DNA of 64,000 nt from Breviolum minutum Mf 1.05b.01 (Eukaryota > Sar > Dinophyceae > Suessiales > Symbiodiniaceae), in NCBI GenBank assembly GCA_000507305.1, contig DF239342.1, positions 155,292-219,291 of the forward strand, given 5' to 3'. The notes beneath the pieces are model-generated. The model was given only the letters and a program-made list of their open reading frames with translations, ran no database searches and was not told the DNA's origin. Shown here one piece after another: positions 1-9,840 of the stretch. The translations under genes and the position numbers were made by a program. Every line of letters begins with the position of its first letter. Position 1 is the first letter of the stretch.

Positions 1-248
1 GGATGGTTTGACTCTGTGAACATTTTCGAAGTTTTTTCATTTCAGCACCTCCCAAAATTGGCCTTGGAAAGAAAAAATCATATTGAAAAATGCGGTGTTA
101 GAAAGTGCTGTTGACATTTTTTTGTTCCTTTTTGAAAACGCGATGAAAAGCAGTGGCTCTAGAGGAGACACCACCACCACTTCCACAGTTGGAATGCCGC
201 CTGTAGAGTGGCCCCAGATGGGATGATTTTTTTGTGTGTGGAACAATC

Positions 249-369
249 TATGGGTGTTTCCCAAAATACGGGGAAAACCCCAAAATGGATAGTGAAAATA
301 ATGGAAAATCCTATTCAAAATTGATGATTTGGGGGGGAAAACCCCCACTATTTTTGGAAACATCCATAT
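249..369. mobile_element. introner-like element, family E (ATGGGTGTTTCC...)
   Basis: Inverted arms TATGGGTGTTTCC and GGAAACATCCATA flank a core with CCCCAAAATGGAT and GATGATTTGGGGG. Related copies are at 3940, 9009 and 37610. Its tips give no clear GT...AG pair, so splicing of this family is unproven. Confidence 0.65.
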
Positions 370-573
370 TTCTTTGTCGAACAAATCAGCTTCGTCCAGC
401 CTTCAAAAGATCGCTTGAAAAATGCTTGCTGTCCATTGGGGTTTTGGGAGTAGACTTGGTCATCATGAACCAAACTCCGGGTTCAACTTTCTGTGTGTGT
501 TTTTTTGGTTGGGTGTCAGGGAAAAAATAATGCAAATCGTTATATTAAACAGCATTTCAAAACATACACTCCG

Positions 574-665
574 GTAAACTAACATAGCAATGGGAAATCC
601 ACCATTTGAAGATGTATCTCCTATTGAAAATGGTGGTTTTCCATTGCTATGTAAGTTTACCAGAG
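574..665 (+). mobile_element. introner, family G (CCGGTAAACTAACAT...TTTACCAGAG)
   Basis: Inverted arms ACTCCGGTAAACTAACAT and its complement before GGGTA. GT at 574 and AG at 664-665 would allow excision as an intron. The centre carries the family word GAAGATGTAT. Confidence 0.7.
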
Positions 666-1267
666 GGTAACATGGTGTTTTTTGCGGGTCCTCCAAAAAA
701 AGAAAAGATGACCGAACTGGGTCCACCATGGTCCCTCCTTTGACCTTGGTCAACGCTGTAGGCTCTCTGATACCTTTGTCTCAGAGGTGGTGCCTGGCAG
801 GTGCGAACCACAGGATATGACGGAAGTTTCCTGAAGTTACTTCAGAAATGGAGAGATTTTTTTCGTTGGGGAAGTACGTAACGTACCTTGAAAAAAAACC
901 CTTTTTTTTGGGGGAATGGTGCATGGACACCCCGAGAAAACGGTAAAACGCAATTTGGCACTTCTACCAATACATCCAGGTATATGAGAAATCATCATTT
1001 TTTCAAACAAATTTTGTTGCTGAATCGAACGTCACCGCAACCTATGCTGTGAACCTGAACCGGAACCTCCGCATGTTGCTGAATCCCCATCCTTTCACCG
1101 CAACGTCCCAACGTCGTCACGTTGGGACCTCGAGCGCTGGTAGGCGTTTGTCAAAGGATGAAGCAAGCTGCGATTTGCCGGTGGATCTCAACTTTTTAAG
1201 GCGCCTTTTGTGGATAGAAATAGAGGGTTTCAACAAGAATGGAAGGAGATACAGTGGAGGGTAATTC

Positions 1268-1346
1268 AACTAACATAGCGAAAAATCCACCATTTTTGTC
1301 GGAATTTACCAGGAAAGAGGGTGATTTTCCATGGCTATGTTAGTGA
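1268..1346. mobile_element. short family G copy
   Basis: Arms CTAACATAGCG and GCTATGTTAG surround a shortened core with TTTACCAGG. Diverged and about 20 bp shorter than full copies. Confidence 0.5.
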
Positions 1347-1371
1347 AAACCAAAGGGTTTTTTAACGTTAG

Positions 1372-1441
1372 CGTTCAGTTTTCACTCACTGCACAAGACC
1401 GCGGAAGGCGGGACAAATTTCTTCCTGCAGCCACCTATCCG
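1372..1441 (+). CDS. internal exon, secreted-type protein (unknown)
   Basis: Follows a T-rich acceptor ending in TTAG and reads VQFSLTAQDRGRR... up to a GTACGT donor. The frame stays open to about 1534, so the exon could be longer and reach the introner at 1541. No family recognised. Acceptor, donor and amino-acid mix are the only support. Confidence 0.4.
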
Positions 1442-1540
1442 GTACGTGCCTCAATTATTTCCTGTGTCGAAGATTCAGATCAGTGCGGCTCCAAAATCAT
1501 TGGAGAGGTTCACAATCCATCAATCTACCACTAACATACT

Positions 1541-1643
1541 GTTGATGGAAGAAATCCTCCACCACTTGGGATGTATAGAATCCTGTAAATGATGGGATAT
1601 TTACCATATCAACTGGTTAGCCGGATTTCTGAACCATCAACAG
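1541..1643 (+). mobile_element. introner, family D (GTTGATGG...CCATCAACAG)
   Basis: About 103 bp with inverted ends ACTGTTGATGG / CCATCAACAGT. The tips supply GT at the left and AG at the right. Other D copies are at 4334, 4811, 26257, 27762, 40170, 51902 and 53138. Confidence 0.75.
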
Positions 1644-1774
1644 TATGACGATATAATTAGTATTCTATGAGGTCGCCTTTTTTGTGTTTTTTTTCTTTGT
1701 GAAAATTTTGGGCCATCTTTCCCGTACTTTTTCTTGGGTCAAAAATGATTGGGCTGAAAGTGAAGTTTCCTAAG

Positions 1775-1965
1775 TTCCTGACACCTCTGGGGCTACAGCA
1801 GCTTCAAGTACGTTTGGAGCCCCGTCCATTTTTGTGGATGGCTTGTGGATGGCAGCAACTGGGAAGTTGCCATCTTTTTCCAGGGCTGTGTGTTGGATGA
1901 GTGGGGGTTCAACAAGAGATTTGAAAGCCGCACCAAAAATAGAGATGCAACTCTCAGACTCTTGA
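1775..1965 (+). CDS. terminal exon, Ser/Ala-rich protein (unknown)
   Basis: Begins after acceptor TTTCCTAAG and stays open for about 62 codons to a TGA at 1963-1965. It reads SGATAASSTFGAP... with short hydrophobic patches. The low-complexity start and clean acceptor support a real last exon. Function unknown. Confidence 0.45.
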
Positions 1966-2327
1966 ATTTTCAAGACATTTCCGTTGGCAAATTATTGGAA
2001 GTTTTGAGAAATCGCAGCAAAACTCCATGAAAATATCAAAAACATCTTGTGGTCGAGGTCCTGCATCTCGTGCAGCTGATTGGTTAACTATTGGCAGCAG
2101 GACCGAGTTGACAAAAGGCTGGCAAATTCAATGGAAGTTTGGCCCAAAATTGAAATATCCATTGATACTCAAACTCCCTACAGCGATGGCTTTGGATTTC
2201 AAATGTTGGGACGTGAAAACTCCCATTGCTTCCCTGTGTTCGGAGATGGTGTATCAAAACAAGTTCGTAGGGGTTTATATACTCATGCTAAGAATGACCA
2301 TCTCCACTATAATCCAATAATATCCAC

Positions 2328-2436
2328 TACACACCCCAGAAGATTAACGGCTGGAACCTGAGAATAAGGGCCCCCTGGAAAAGGAAAATCATCTGAACCC
2401 AACCATCATTTCAGGTTCTATGTTTCCATCGAAAAA
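2328..2436. mobile_element. family H copy, right end damaged
   Basis: The left tip CCCCAGAAGATTAAC and the internal words GGAAAAGGAAAATCAT and GAACCCAACCATCATTT match family H. The right arm stops after CAGGTTCTATG and does not close. Confidence 0.4.
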
Positions 2437-2499
2437 GTGTTCATGGAACCTTACCAACGGACCCCTTGTCAGTAAGTCGCGATCAATCTATTATACCCG

Positions 2500-2583
2500 T
2501 AGGATCCATTTATGGTATATTTACCTACATTTCCCATAAAAATCAACCACATGTAGGTGAATATACCACACATGGATCCTTAG
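2500..2583. mobile_element. introner, family C (GGATCCATGTATGGTATATT...)
   Basis: Near-perfect hairpin: GGATCCATTTATGGTATATT left and AATATACCACACATGGATCC right, around a CCCATAAAAATCAACCA loop. An AG follows at once (CCTTAG). Copies at 14846 and 21271 are almost identical. Confidence 0.75.
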
Positions 2584-2964
2584 GGATAGATACTCAAGTT
2601 TTTTTCCGGGGGTCCGTTCAGTGGATCCGACCCGTTGGAGATTTTTCTCGACACTCCGGCGAGGATCCAATTTCTTCCGCAACTTCGTGTGGTGAGCGTC
2701 AATCCAGCTGCAGCTGCCTGGGGGGCCAAATCGGTGCTGCCATCTTGAGGAAGACCACTGAAACATGGAACTTTCATTTGTTCCATTTTTTTTTCGTAAA
2801 AGGGATTTTTGTTGGGTGACACCAATTTTCGGGTCCACCAAATTAGGACTCCGCAAAAAGTCCAAAATCATCGATTACTTGCTGAATTGCAAGACTTTTG
2901 CATGTAAGCATGTTGCATGTTGCAGAGATCTCTGACAATCCGTTGGTTGTCCCATGTTTTCCGA

Positions 2965-3014
2965 GGCTGTGAATTTGGTCACCGAGACCGTGGATGGTGT
3001 GTTGGGAATTCTCA
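2965..3014 (+). CDS. short internal exon (unknown)
   Basis: Acceptor TTTTCCGAG, then AVNLVTETVDGVLG, then donor GTTTTT. Too short to classify; included for its splice sites and protein-like reading. Confidence 0.35.
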
Positions 3015-3145
3015 GGTTTTTACAAACCCGGCACCTCAAAGAAGGGGTGACCAATAGATTTGGAACTATACCTGGAGAATCATCCCGGTTAGCAATGGTT
3101 AAAAAAAAAATGCGGGAAAACTGGAAAACAGTTACTAATTACTAG

Positions 3146-3290
3146 CTTGGATGATCCGCCAAATACACCCACCCAGGATTCCAGTGACCTCTTTAGGATG
3201 ACATGAACAATTTTTAGGCTCAGGAATCCCAACGTACCAAGCTAAACCTTCATTTGTGACTTGCATCCTGGGGGTAGACGGAACCAAAGA
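3146..3290. repeat. repeat M1, TIR-bearing element
   Basis: Holds CACCCAGGATTCCAGTGAC near the left end and GCATCCTGGGGGTAGAC at the right. A shared inner part (AAGCTAAACCTTCATTTGT) recurs at 7080-7190. Probably another introner family. Confidence 0.5.
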
Positions 3291-3317
3291 CGAAAGGATC
3301 GATGGTTCCAGCGCAAC

Positions 3318-3372
3318 TCTCATGGGAGTGGCGTTGCGCCATCGATCCTTTCCAGGTGGTATATAGACTCTG
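3318..3372. repeat. dispersed repeat N, copy 1
   Basis: GGGAGTGGCG...TTGCGCCATCGATC then CTTTCCAGGTGGTATA. The same unit recurs at 63808-63866, 60 kb away. Confidence 0.55.
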
Positions 3373-3529
3373 TTGATCTTGAAACGACATTTTTGTTACT
3401 CATCTGACCACTTCCGTGTTGAATTCCAAATGCTGAATTCATCTGAGGGCTCGTTATGCTCGAAGAATCTCTGAGATTGATGGCACTGTGGTGGTGGTGT
3501 CCTGAGATTGACAAACTTTTTTCATCTTC

Positions 3530-3678
3530 ATGGCCTTTAATTTGGACTTCAACCGAAGCACTTTTTCATTCGATGATGAAGGGAGAAACGAAACGCAAAC
3601 TTCACCACCTTTTGACCGGTCCAATCCGCGAAACATTCCGTGTACGAATCCGCGAAAGAATCCGTTTCGAATCCGCAG
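3530..3678 (+). CDS. internal exon, polar Asn/Arg/Phe-rich segment
   Basis: Open frame reading FNLDFNRSTFSFDDEGRNE and continuing basic and Pro/Asn-rich (NPRNIPCTNPRKN). It ends at a possible GC donor (CCGCAG/GCTGTT). The left boundary is not defined. Looks like a disordered linker; no family. Confidence 0.4.
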
Positions 3679-3939
3679 GCTGTTTTGGATGGTGACTTCC
3701 AGGCATGGATTTCTTCTTGGACCTTTGGGTTTTTTTGAAGATTTTGGGGGTGGGTTTACCCGTTGTTACCATGGGGAAATGTTCTCAATTTGACTTGCGC
3801 ATATAATTCAACTGGGGTCGAAAACTATGGGGTTTTCATCGTGGTTTCATGGCCGGTGACAAAATCTCCGTGCAACCAGGTGAATTTGACGATGGAGCCA
3901 CTGGATGTGTGAGCCTCACTTTTTTTTCGGCAAAACATC

Positions 3940-4055
3940 CATGTGGAGGTTTCCAAAAATAGGGGGAAAACACCAAAATGGATGGTGAAAATAATGGAAA
4001 ACCTTATTAAAATGGATGATTTGGGGGTACCACTATTTTCGGAAACATCCATGTG
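3940..4055. mobile_element. family E element
   Basis: Arms GGTTTCCAAAAATAG and CTATTTTCGGAAAC, core ACCAAAATGGATGGTGAAAA. Good match to the copy at 37610. Confidence 0.7.
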
Positions 4056-4333
4056 TGTCTGATAAAGGTATTGTAGACATCTCCAGTCATTTTATATAGT
4101 CATCTCTTTGATGGATGGAATCGAATTGGATAGAATTGAACCATGTCCATGCAAGACCAAAAAATAACTGTCGCCTGGATTTGTGAATTGAACATCCTTA
4201 TTAGTAAAAAAGTGGTCTTTGGAATCCCAGAAATATCTTAGATATCCACCGCAGCCACTAGTATATGAACAGGAGTACCCTGAAAGCCAACATGTCCGGG
4301 TGGAACATCACCCAATTTTAAATAGGAGATACT

Positions 4334-4430
4334 GTTGATGGAAGAAATCCTGCACCACCTGGATGTAAAAAATCATCCAAATGATGGGATATTACCATAT
4401 CAACTGGTGCAGGATTTCTTCCATCAACAG
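4334..4430 (+). mobile_element. introner, family D
   Basis: 97 bp, GTTGATGG...CATCAACAG, with a 23-bp near-perfect inverted repeat. The AG tip abuts the open exon 4431-4646. Confidence 0.8.
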
Positions 4431-4646
4431 TACGAATCTTCATCCCTGGGTGGAATTTTCTTAGCTTATCATTCGTTAGTTGCATCCGGGATGACCATCT
4501 TCTCAAAGCCGGCCATCTTTCCACGACTCACGGGCCGCTGGTTCCGCGGCATTTTGCTCCGAGGCAGCCATCGCAATGCAATCATCGCCTTCAGTTTGTC
4601 GGGTGCGCCGTCCTTGCTCAGACTGCTGAATGGAGACAAAGGGTAA
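4431..4646 (+). CDS. terminal exon after a D introner, possible membrane protein
   Basis: Starts exactly at the AG tip of the D element and is open for 71 codons to a TAA. It reads GGIFLAYHSLVASGMTIF..., then a basic stretch GRWFRGILLRGSHRN and a hydrophobic stretch before LLRLLNGDKG. Two hydrophobic segments suggest a membrane protein tail. The frame also runs back through the D element without a stop, so retention of the element would not truncate it. Family not recognised. Confidence 0.5.
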   Translation, partial: YESSSLGGIFLAYHSLVASGMTIFSKPAIFPRLTGRWFRGILLRGSHRNAIIAFSLSGAPSLLRLLNGDKG

Positions 4647-4810
4647 ACAACTGATGCAGTTTTAGACCAGAGCTCTGTGTATTACTGTATATATATGATT
4701 TATGTAGAGCAATGATCTATGGATACTCACGGTCTTGCAGTGGTCTCTATCCGAATCAAATCAAAGAGACCTTCTAGTTCAAGGTCTCCTTGACGAGAAG
4801 ACATGATACT

Positions 4811-4907
4811 GTTGATGGCTGAAATCCTGCACCAGTTGATATGGTAAATATCCCCGTTATTTACAGGGTTTTATACATCCCAGGTGGTGCAGGATTTCAG
4901 CCATCAG
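4811..4907 (+). mobile_element. introner, family D
   Basis: GTTGATGGCTGAAATCCTGC left and GCAGGATTTCAGCCATCAG right, 97 bp. Only about 380 bp from the previous D copy, with matched arm changes (GGCTGAAAT). Confidence 0.75.
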
Positions 4908-5010
4908 TATGACATGATTTAAAAAAAAACACCCCCCCTCCCGGCCCTTGGAACATTCCTCCTTGATGCTGCTGTTACTGATTCATGTACCTTATTGCGG
5001 ACCTTGGCAG

Positions 5011-5150
5011 GTGACTTCAACAGGGCCATCTGGGAGGGGCTACACCTTCAATCTAACATGGGTTTCTTTGACAACAGCCAGGCTCGATTGGATTTTACTT
5101 GCAAGAGGATTGATGTCATGTGTCATGATATCAACCCATCCACGGCACTG
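5011..5150 (+). CDS. internal exon, soluble-domain reading (unknown)
   Basis: After acceptor CCTTGGCAG it reads DFNRAIWEGLHLQSNMGFF, then Cys-containing TCKRIDVMCHDINPS. It stops being protein-like where the C element at 5152 begins. A second frame is also open, so the frame choice is moderate. Confidence 0.45.
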
Positions 5151-5151
5151 G

Positions 5152-5232
5152 AATATTTACCTAACATGAATGGTTAGTTTTTAGTAATTGTAGGTAAATA
5201 TACCAGTCCCATGGATTCGTGGATGGTATGGG
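5152..5232. mobile_element. family C element, diverged
   Basis: TATTTACCTAACATGAATGG at the left and GTAGGTAAATATACCAG at the right, followed by ATGGTATGGG. Matches the family C variant seen at 8751 and 38335. Confidence 0.55.
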
Positions 5233-5376
5233 TGATGTCATGATGATTTTCTCTAGGCTTTTTTTTTTCATTTTTTTTTCCTATGAAGAAACGGTCAGAT
5301 CATGTGTTGAAAAAGACTGAGTTGCAGACTTCAAGCCTTCACCCAAAAAACACCAGCCACCTTGGATTTCATTTTT

Positions 5377-5455
5377 AGGGTGTTTCCTTAAATGGTTGGT
5401 ACCCCCATTTCACACACCAAAATGATCAGTTTTTAGTAGGAAAACCCATGGTCCA
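5377..5455. repeat. partial element related to 44387-44490
   Basis: GGGTGTTTCCTTAAATGG and CCCATTTCACACACCAAAATG match the element at 44387, which has CCCCATTTCACACCCCAAAA. Confidence 0.45.
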
Positions 5456-5759
5456 TTGTAGGACCCCCCCATATGAAATCCCAATGGAATCTAAACCGTA
5501 AACGGCGGTAAACCCTTCATTTTGTCACCTGAAAAACATCAATTTTTAACCCTGAAGCTCCAGGTGTGGACCTTTGACTACGAACCATCCCTTTCCTAGC
5601 CTCTTGCCGCTACGCGTTTTTTTCGGTGAAGAAATTTTTGGACGTTTTTTTAGGGAGGACACCACTGAGTGAGAAGGTCACACGACTCTTTTTTAAAATG
5701 TTTGCTGTATGGTGAGTTAGGACAAATCGAAAGTGGATGAGAAACATCAAACTCAGTAG

Positions 5760-6164
5760 ATGTTGTATGTCATCAATGCTCCCTACATGTCTGTTGCCTA
5801 CCATTTTGGTTCAAGCCTATTTTTTTGGGCCGTCGTGGCTTCTGCGTACTCGGAGATGGGGTCTGCTGCTAGTGTGTCCAAGTGCAAAGTAGTGCCAGAG
5901 ATGAGATTGGAGCACAAGACCGTTGAGTACGACTCAGAGGTTTCTGATGCTGCTTCTTTTCAACTTACAAAAGACGAACAGATCGATTTTCACGACGGAG
6001 ATCTGGCGACTTACAAGTCGTACGACTGGCGAGAAAATGATCATCCTTCGGGTGTTCCATTGCCACCTGGACGCAAACTCCATGAACAGCATCTACGTCG
6101 GATGAATCGCTTTATGCGAAAGGTGGAGAGGCTGGAACAGCAAAGTTCACTCTCCGAGCACTGA
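5760..6164 (+). CDS. C-terminal exon, coiled-coil tail protein
   Basis: One of the longest uninterrupted + frames in the window, about 134 codons to TGA 6162-6164. A hydrophobic start (SSLFFWAVVASAY) is followed by an acidic stretch and a basic helical end, HEQHLRRMNRFMRKVERLEQQ. The tail resembles the channel exon at 37035 (VRQMNRHIRQV), so this may be the end of another channel-like gene. Real coding may start at about 5816, after the spliced-leader-like sequence. Confidence 0.55.
   Translation: MLYVINAPYMSVAYHFGSSLFFWAVVASAYSEMGSAASVSKCKVVPEMRLEHKTVEYDSEVSDAASFQLTKDEQIDFHDGDLATYKSYDWRENDHPSGVPLPPGRKLHEQHLRRMNRFMRKVERLEQQSSLSEH
5794..5815 (+). other. degenerate dinoflagellate spliced-leader-like sequence
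   Basis: The last 15 bases, CCATTTTGGTTCAAG, differ by one from the 3' part of the conserved dinoflagellate spliced leader (CCATTTTGGCTCAAG). The 5' part is degenerate. It lies just upstream of an unusually long uninterrupted reading frame. Confidence 0.35.
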
Positions 6165-6407
6165 GAAGCCAATCTTATGAAACCCAAGTTGTTTGAACTT
6201 GATTCAAATTGATGGAAATTGAAGCTGAACGTTGCATAGCTCACTCCGATGCAGTGAGCACAGTAGGTGCAAGGGCTTCTTTTTCTTGAACTTGGTCAAG
6301 AGGCCGTTTTTGAAAGATATTTTCCCCCGAGAAGCAGTGTTTGAATGGGGAATTTGATGCGGTTTGTGTGAGACACTTGTCTTCACATGTGAACATGATT
6401 GAAGTAG

Positions 6408-6501
6408 GTGGTGGTTTCAAATAGTTTTATATCTTCACTCCCTGGGGAAATGATCCAATTTGACACGCATATTTTTCAAATGGGTTGAAACCACCAACTA
6501 G
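6408..6501 (+). mobile_element. introner, family B (GTGGTGG...CCACCAACTAG)
   Basis: AGGTGGTGGTTTCAA left and TTGAAACCACCAACTAG right, core GGGGAAATGATCCAATTTGA. GT and AG at the tips. The arms give GT...AG in either orientation. Confidence 0.75.
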
Positions 6502-6718
6502 TTGAACCACTTTTAAGCCATTTTGCGTTCTGCTAGGCAGATACCACACTTTTTCAGAATCTACATCTGGTTTGAGAGAAGAGAGATTCTCAAAGTCTCA
6601 AAGATGTAAGACTTGTGTATCAAATTGATACATCATGATACCTTATTGATACAATGAAGGATCTATTTGGATCCTTATTCTCTACAAGTTACTCGTGGTT
6701 TGTTCACCATGTGATCAG

Positions 6719-6823
6719 ATCACGAAGGATGAGTTACTCCGATCCGAGCGCCAAAAGCTGCGAAATGTTGAAACCACCATCACTAGTCTTGAAAGATCTC
6801 AATTGCGCATTGCTCACAACTAG
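6719..6823 (+). CDS. terminal exon, short coiled coil
   Basis: From acceptor GTGATCAG in phase 0 to TAG at 6821-6823. It reads TKDELLRSERQKLRNVETT and then SLERSQLRI, a strongly heptad-like helix. The overlapping alternative frame is less protein-like. Probably the last exon of a gene; partners not identified. Confidence 0.5.
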   Translation: MTKDELLRSERQKLRNVETTITSLERSQLRIAHN

Positions 6824-7079
6824 AGTTGCCATGCAAATTTGTGACGGTCATAACGGTCAATATGGTATATGATATATTCATTTTGCTGCATGAGAGCACC
6901 ATGTGAAGCTAAGGCTTGCATCGGCTGAAGTTGGAGGTGTCTCCCAATGGCGTGCAGTGGTTTCTTGCACCGTTTGGAACCTCAATGATCCTATCTTAAT
7001 TGTCAGTGAGCATAGAATGGTCAGATGAGATGTACTTGTAGTCGCAATTGCCATAATCTATGAGTCATCCATTGGAACT

Positions 7080-7190
7080 ACCCCCCACCCAGTAACAGTG
7101 ACCACCATGATGACATTCCATTTTTAGGATCGGGAATCCCAAACTAAACCTTCATTTGTAACTGGCATCCTGGGTGGGGGGTAGACCGAA
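7080..7190. repeat. repeat M2
   Basis: CTACCCCCCACCCAG at the left and CTGGGTGGGGGGTAG at the right, with inner AACTAAACCTTCATTTGTAA. Same family as 3146-3290. Confidence 0.6.
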
Positions 7191-7244
7191 GTCATCTACG
7201 TACATGATTTTTGTGTCATCTTGGGTACTGCCTTTCCACAAGGT

Positions 7245-7440
7245 GGGAATTCCACCGATTAATTCGATCCGATGAGGATCCATTCCTGGTCCCCTAAACA
7301 ACCATCCTTTTCCATGGATGTTTGGTGAAACACCAGTTTTACATGTAATTTAATGAACTGGTTTTGTCATCCAAATGAAACAACCATTTTACAGGATGTT
7401 TCGGGTACCAGGTTGTCATGTACCATCCCTAAAACTACAA
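7245..7440. repeat. stem-rich repeat, partly shared with 44575-44715 and 45300-45400
   Basis: AATTCCACCGATTA, GATCCGATGAGGATC and GGATGTTTGGTGA recur in order at 44580-44695. The following ACCAGTTTTACATG... and AACAACCATTTTACA resemble 45330-45400. Probable mosaic of two element families. Confidence 0.45.
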
Positions 7441-7571
7441 CCTGAAAATAAGTTACTCTCATAATTTTTCACGAATCATCTTGATTCAGTGTCAGTCTCC
7501 AGCATCTTGCCAAAATTGATGGAACAACATTTTCAGCTGTAATCCACAGTCATGTCGTTCTATCATGTTCT

Positions 7572-7687
7572 ACACTCCCTACTCCTAACAGTTCGCACCT
7601 CAAAATAGGCCATCCCCCAAAAGGAATCTCATCGAACCCAACCATCCATTTTCAGGTGCGTTTGCTGTTAGTTTCATGGAGGGTACA
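7572..7687. mobile_element. introner, family H
   Basis: Arms ACTCCCTACTCCTAACAG and GCTGTTAGTTTCATGGAGGG, core ATCGAACCCAACCATCCATT. Shares its right end with the next element. Confidence 0.6.
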
Positions 7688-7789
7688 CCCTGGAAGATTA
7701 ACATGGAACCTACAAATCACCCATTTAGAAACGAAAATCATCTTCCAAACCTCCATGATTATGTTCCATGTTAATCTTCAGGGGGGTAT
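7685..7789. mobile_element. introner, family H, tandem with previous
   Basis: ACACCCTGGAAGATTAACAT left and CCATGTTAATCTTCAGGG right. Almost identical to 23989-24098. Confidence 0.7.
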
Positions 7790-8335
7790 GTCATTGGTTT
7801 CTTTTTCTTTCCATTGAACAAATATCCACCGCTGCAATCCATCGAGCAATTTGGAATTTCTCAGGCGGCCAGTTGCTCTATTCGAGCAGACACAGTTCCA
7901 CAGCATGTCGTGGGGGGAACATAGCCGGATTTGGCACGGATTTTCTATCCCCCCCCAGACTTACAGAGGCATTCTTTTGTTGCAAAGAAATTGATTGAGA
8001 TATGGATCTTTCCATGATTTTGTTGATGATTTAGTTCCAACATGAGAGAGATTTTCCATGAGTTTACAATTTTCCTATAATTTTGATGATGTTTTTGGTT
8101 GATTTTCTTATAATTTTCCATGATTTTCCTATAATTTTCCATGATTTTCCAATAATTTTGATGATGTATTCATGATTCAACATTTTCCAGCATGCCTTTC
8201 CACCAACTGCCAAACCAGCTCGAGGCCGCAGTTGGCAGCCTTAAACTCCCCACGTTGGATTACCATACGTGGTATTGGTTTCCCGCCGCATGGCAGCAAC
8301 CTGACACTTGCAAAAGCCACCTGACACTCAATATA
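7790..8335. other. gap without a supported exon
   Basis: Open frames are short and mutually competing. AT-rich runs of ATTTTCCATGATTTTCC at 8040-8165 form an irregular simple repeat. Confidence 0.4.
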
Positions 8336-8339
8336 CCAG

Positions 8340-8446
8340 GTGGTGGCTGTTTCAAATATTTTTGTGATTTTCACCCCGAAAATTGGGGAAGATGAACCGA
8401 ATTTGACGAGCATAATTTTTTTCAAATGGGTTGAAACCACCAACTA
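8340..8446 (+). mobile_element. introner, family B
   Basis: GTGGTGGCTGTTTCAAAT left, GGTTGAAACCACCAACTAG right, core CACCCCGAAAATTGGGGAAG. Confidence 0.75.
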
Positions 8447-8750
8447 GCGACCTAGAACACGAGTTTTTGGGGCCTCGAGGTTGGTAGCAAGTTGGTTTCG
8501 GGTCCCATGGGACCCCCGAAAATTTCAGGGAAATCTAGGTTGGTGAAGTATTGTTTCATTTGTCCAGATGTACATGGGTTTCTTTTCTTGAAGGTATCTT
8601 TGCAGATTCGTTTCATTTTGAATTCATTCACTTTATTTTGGTTTCATTTCCATTTATTTCCATATTAGGGTACAGCATAATTCCACTGGAACAACTATTT
8701 TACTTCCACTTTTGAAAGAGTTGTTCAAACTGAAGTTTATTCTATCCGAT

Positions 8751-8878
8751 CCATAGGATACATGGGACTGGTATATTATACTACATATTAATCCATGGAT
8801 TATACCTAATATGAATGGTTGATTTTGATGGTTTTTCATGTAGGTGAATATACCAACCTTATGGGACTCCTATTTGAA
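8751..8878. mobile_element. family C element, long variant
   Basis: CCATAGGATACATGGGACTGG and TTATGGGACTCCTAT mark the ends. The inside has CTAATATGAATGGTTGATTT and GTAGGTGAATATACCA. Confidence 0.5.
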
Positions 8879-9008
8879 CATGTTGACTTCTAAGATGTTC
8901 AAAAATCCCCGCAGGCGAGGAATCGGATTGAAGATTCTGGTTGCTGGACTCAGGGACCGGGGAGACCCGAAAATCTCCGCAGTCAACGTTTTTTCACCAA
9001 AGTTTATT

Positions 9009-9123
9009 ATGGGTGTTTCCAAAAATAGGGCTACCCCAAAATGGATGGTGAAAAGAATGGAAAACCCTATTAATTGATGGATGATTTGGTTTTTTTTTCG
9101 CACTATTTTCGGAAACATCCATA
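9009..9123. mobile_element. family E element
   Basis: ATGGGTGTTTCCAAAAATAG left, CTATTTTCGGAAACATCCAT right. Directly followed by a family F element. Confidence 0.7.
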
Positions 9124-9124
9124 T

Positions 9125-9228
9125 CCTGGCAATTCTTTGTGACCTTTTTGGGATGGTTAAGTGACCCTTTTCAAATTTTTAAGTGACCTCCAACTAGGGG
9201 ATGAAAAGGTCACTTTGAATCACCTGGA
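9125..9228 (-). mobile_element. introner, family F, reverse orientation
   Basis: CCTGGCAATTCT...GTGACCTTTTTGGGATGG through to AAAAGGTCACT...ATCACCTGG. On the other strand it reads GTGAT...TTGCCAG. Confidence 0.65.
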
Positions 9229-9364
9229 TAAGCTAGAAAAGTTAAAGCTGTCCCAAGAAACAGATGGCTGGTACTGATTTCATTTCATGTATGTACACTT
9301 CCAGCTTCATGGATCCAGACATGTAGATTTTTGTTGCTTTAGCATATATATGGCCACAATCTAC

Positions 9365-9514
9365 TGTTGATGGAACCCAGAAATCCGGCAGGGCTAACCA
9401 CCAGAAAAATGGTGCTATATAAAACCTTATTTATAATGCCGGCTATTAAAAGATGGGTCCAAAACTACCAACCTCAACTGGTGAGTTGATTTTACCGGAT
9501 TTCTGAAGCAACAA
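9365..9514 (+). mobile_element. family D copy, expanded and diverged
   Basis: CTACTGTTGATGGAACCCAG left. Inner words CTATATAAAACC and CTCAACTGGTGA, then CCGGATTTCTGAA at the right, follow family D order, but an insert has lengthened it. Confidence 0.45.
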
Positions 9515-9655
9515 AAACGAACCGAGGTTGAAATCTCACCAGGTTTTTTCCGCCAGGTGGGCCATGGACTGCCCACCGGACTTCTGCGGATATTTTTATG
9601 TTTTTTTTTTGCAAAACAAAAAGCAATCCCAAAACATCCCAAACCTGTTTTGCAG

Positions 9656-9840
9656 GTTTTTCTTGTACATTGTACTTGAAATTCAGGTTGTTGGTGGGTT
9701 TTAAAAGTTCAAACTTTGAAATTCCAAGTTTGTCCGTAAGGCCAAAAGTTCAGAACGACGGAACTCTCAACGACGGAACCGTCACCACCAAACTCACCAA
9801 CTCGCCAACTGGAACTGTATATCAGATGGGCGACCCCTGA
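9656..9840 (+). CDS. terminal exon, Thr/Asn-rich
   Basis: From acceptor GTTTTGCAG to TGA 9838-9840. It reads FKSSNFEIPSLSVRPK then NDGTLNDGTVTTKLTN, a Thr/Asn-rich beta-type sequence. A second acceptor (CCGTAAG at 9737-9740) could start a shorter exon. Looks extracellular; no family assigned. Confidence 0.45.

Noticed and set aside
2500-2583. Family C hairpins as transcription terminators or microRNA precursors
   Set aside because: Many copies with shared sequence, lying beside exons and followed by AG, fit a repeat/introner family better.
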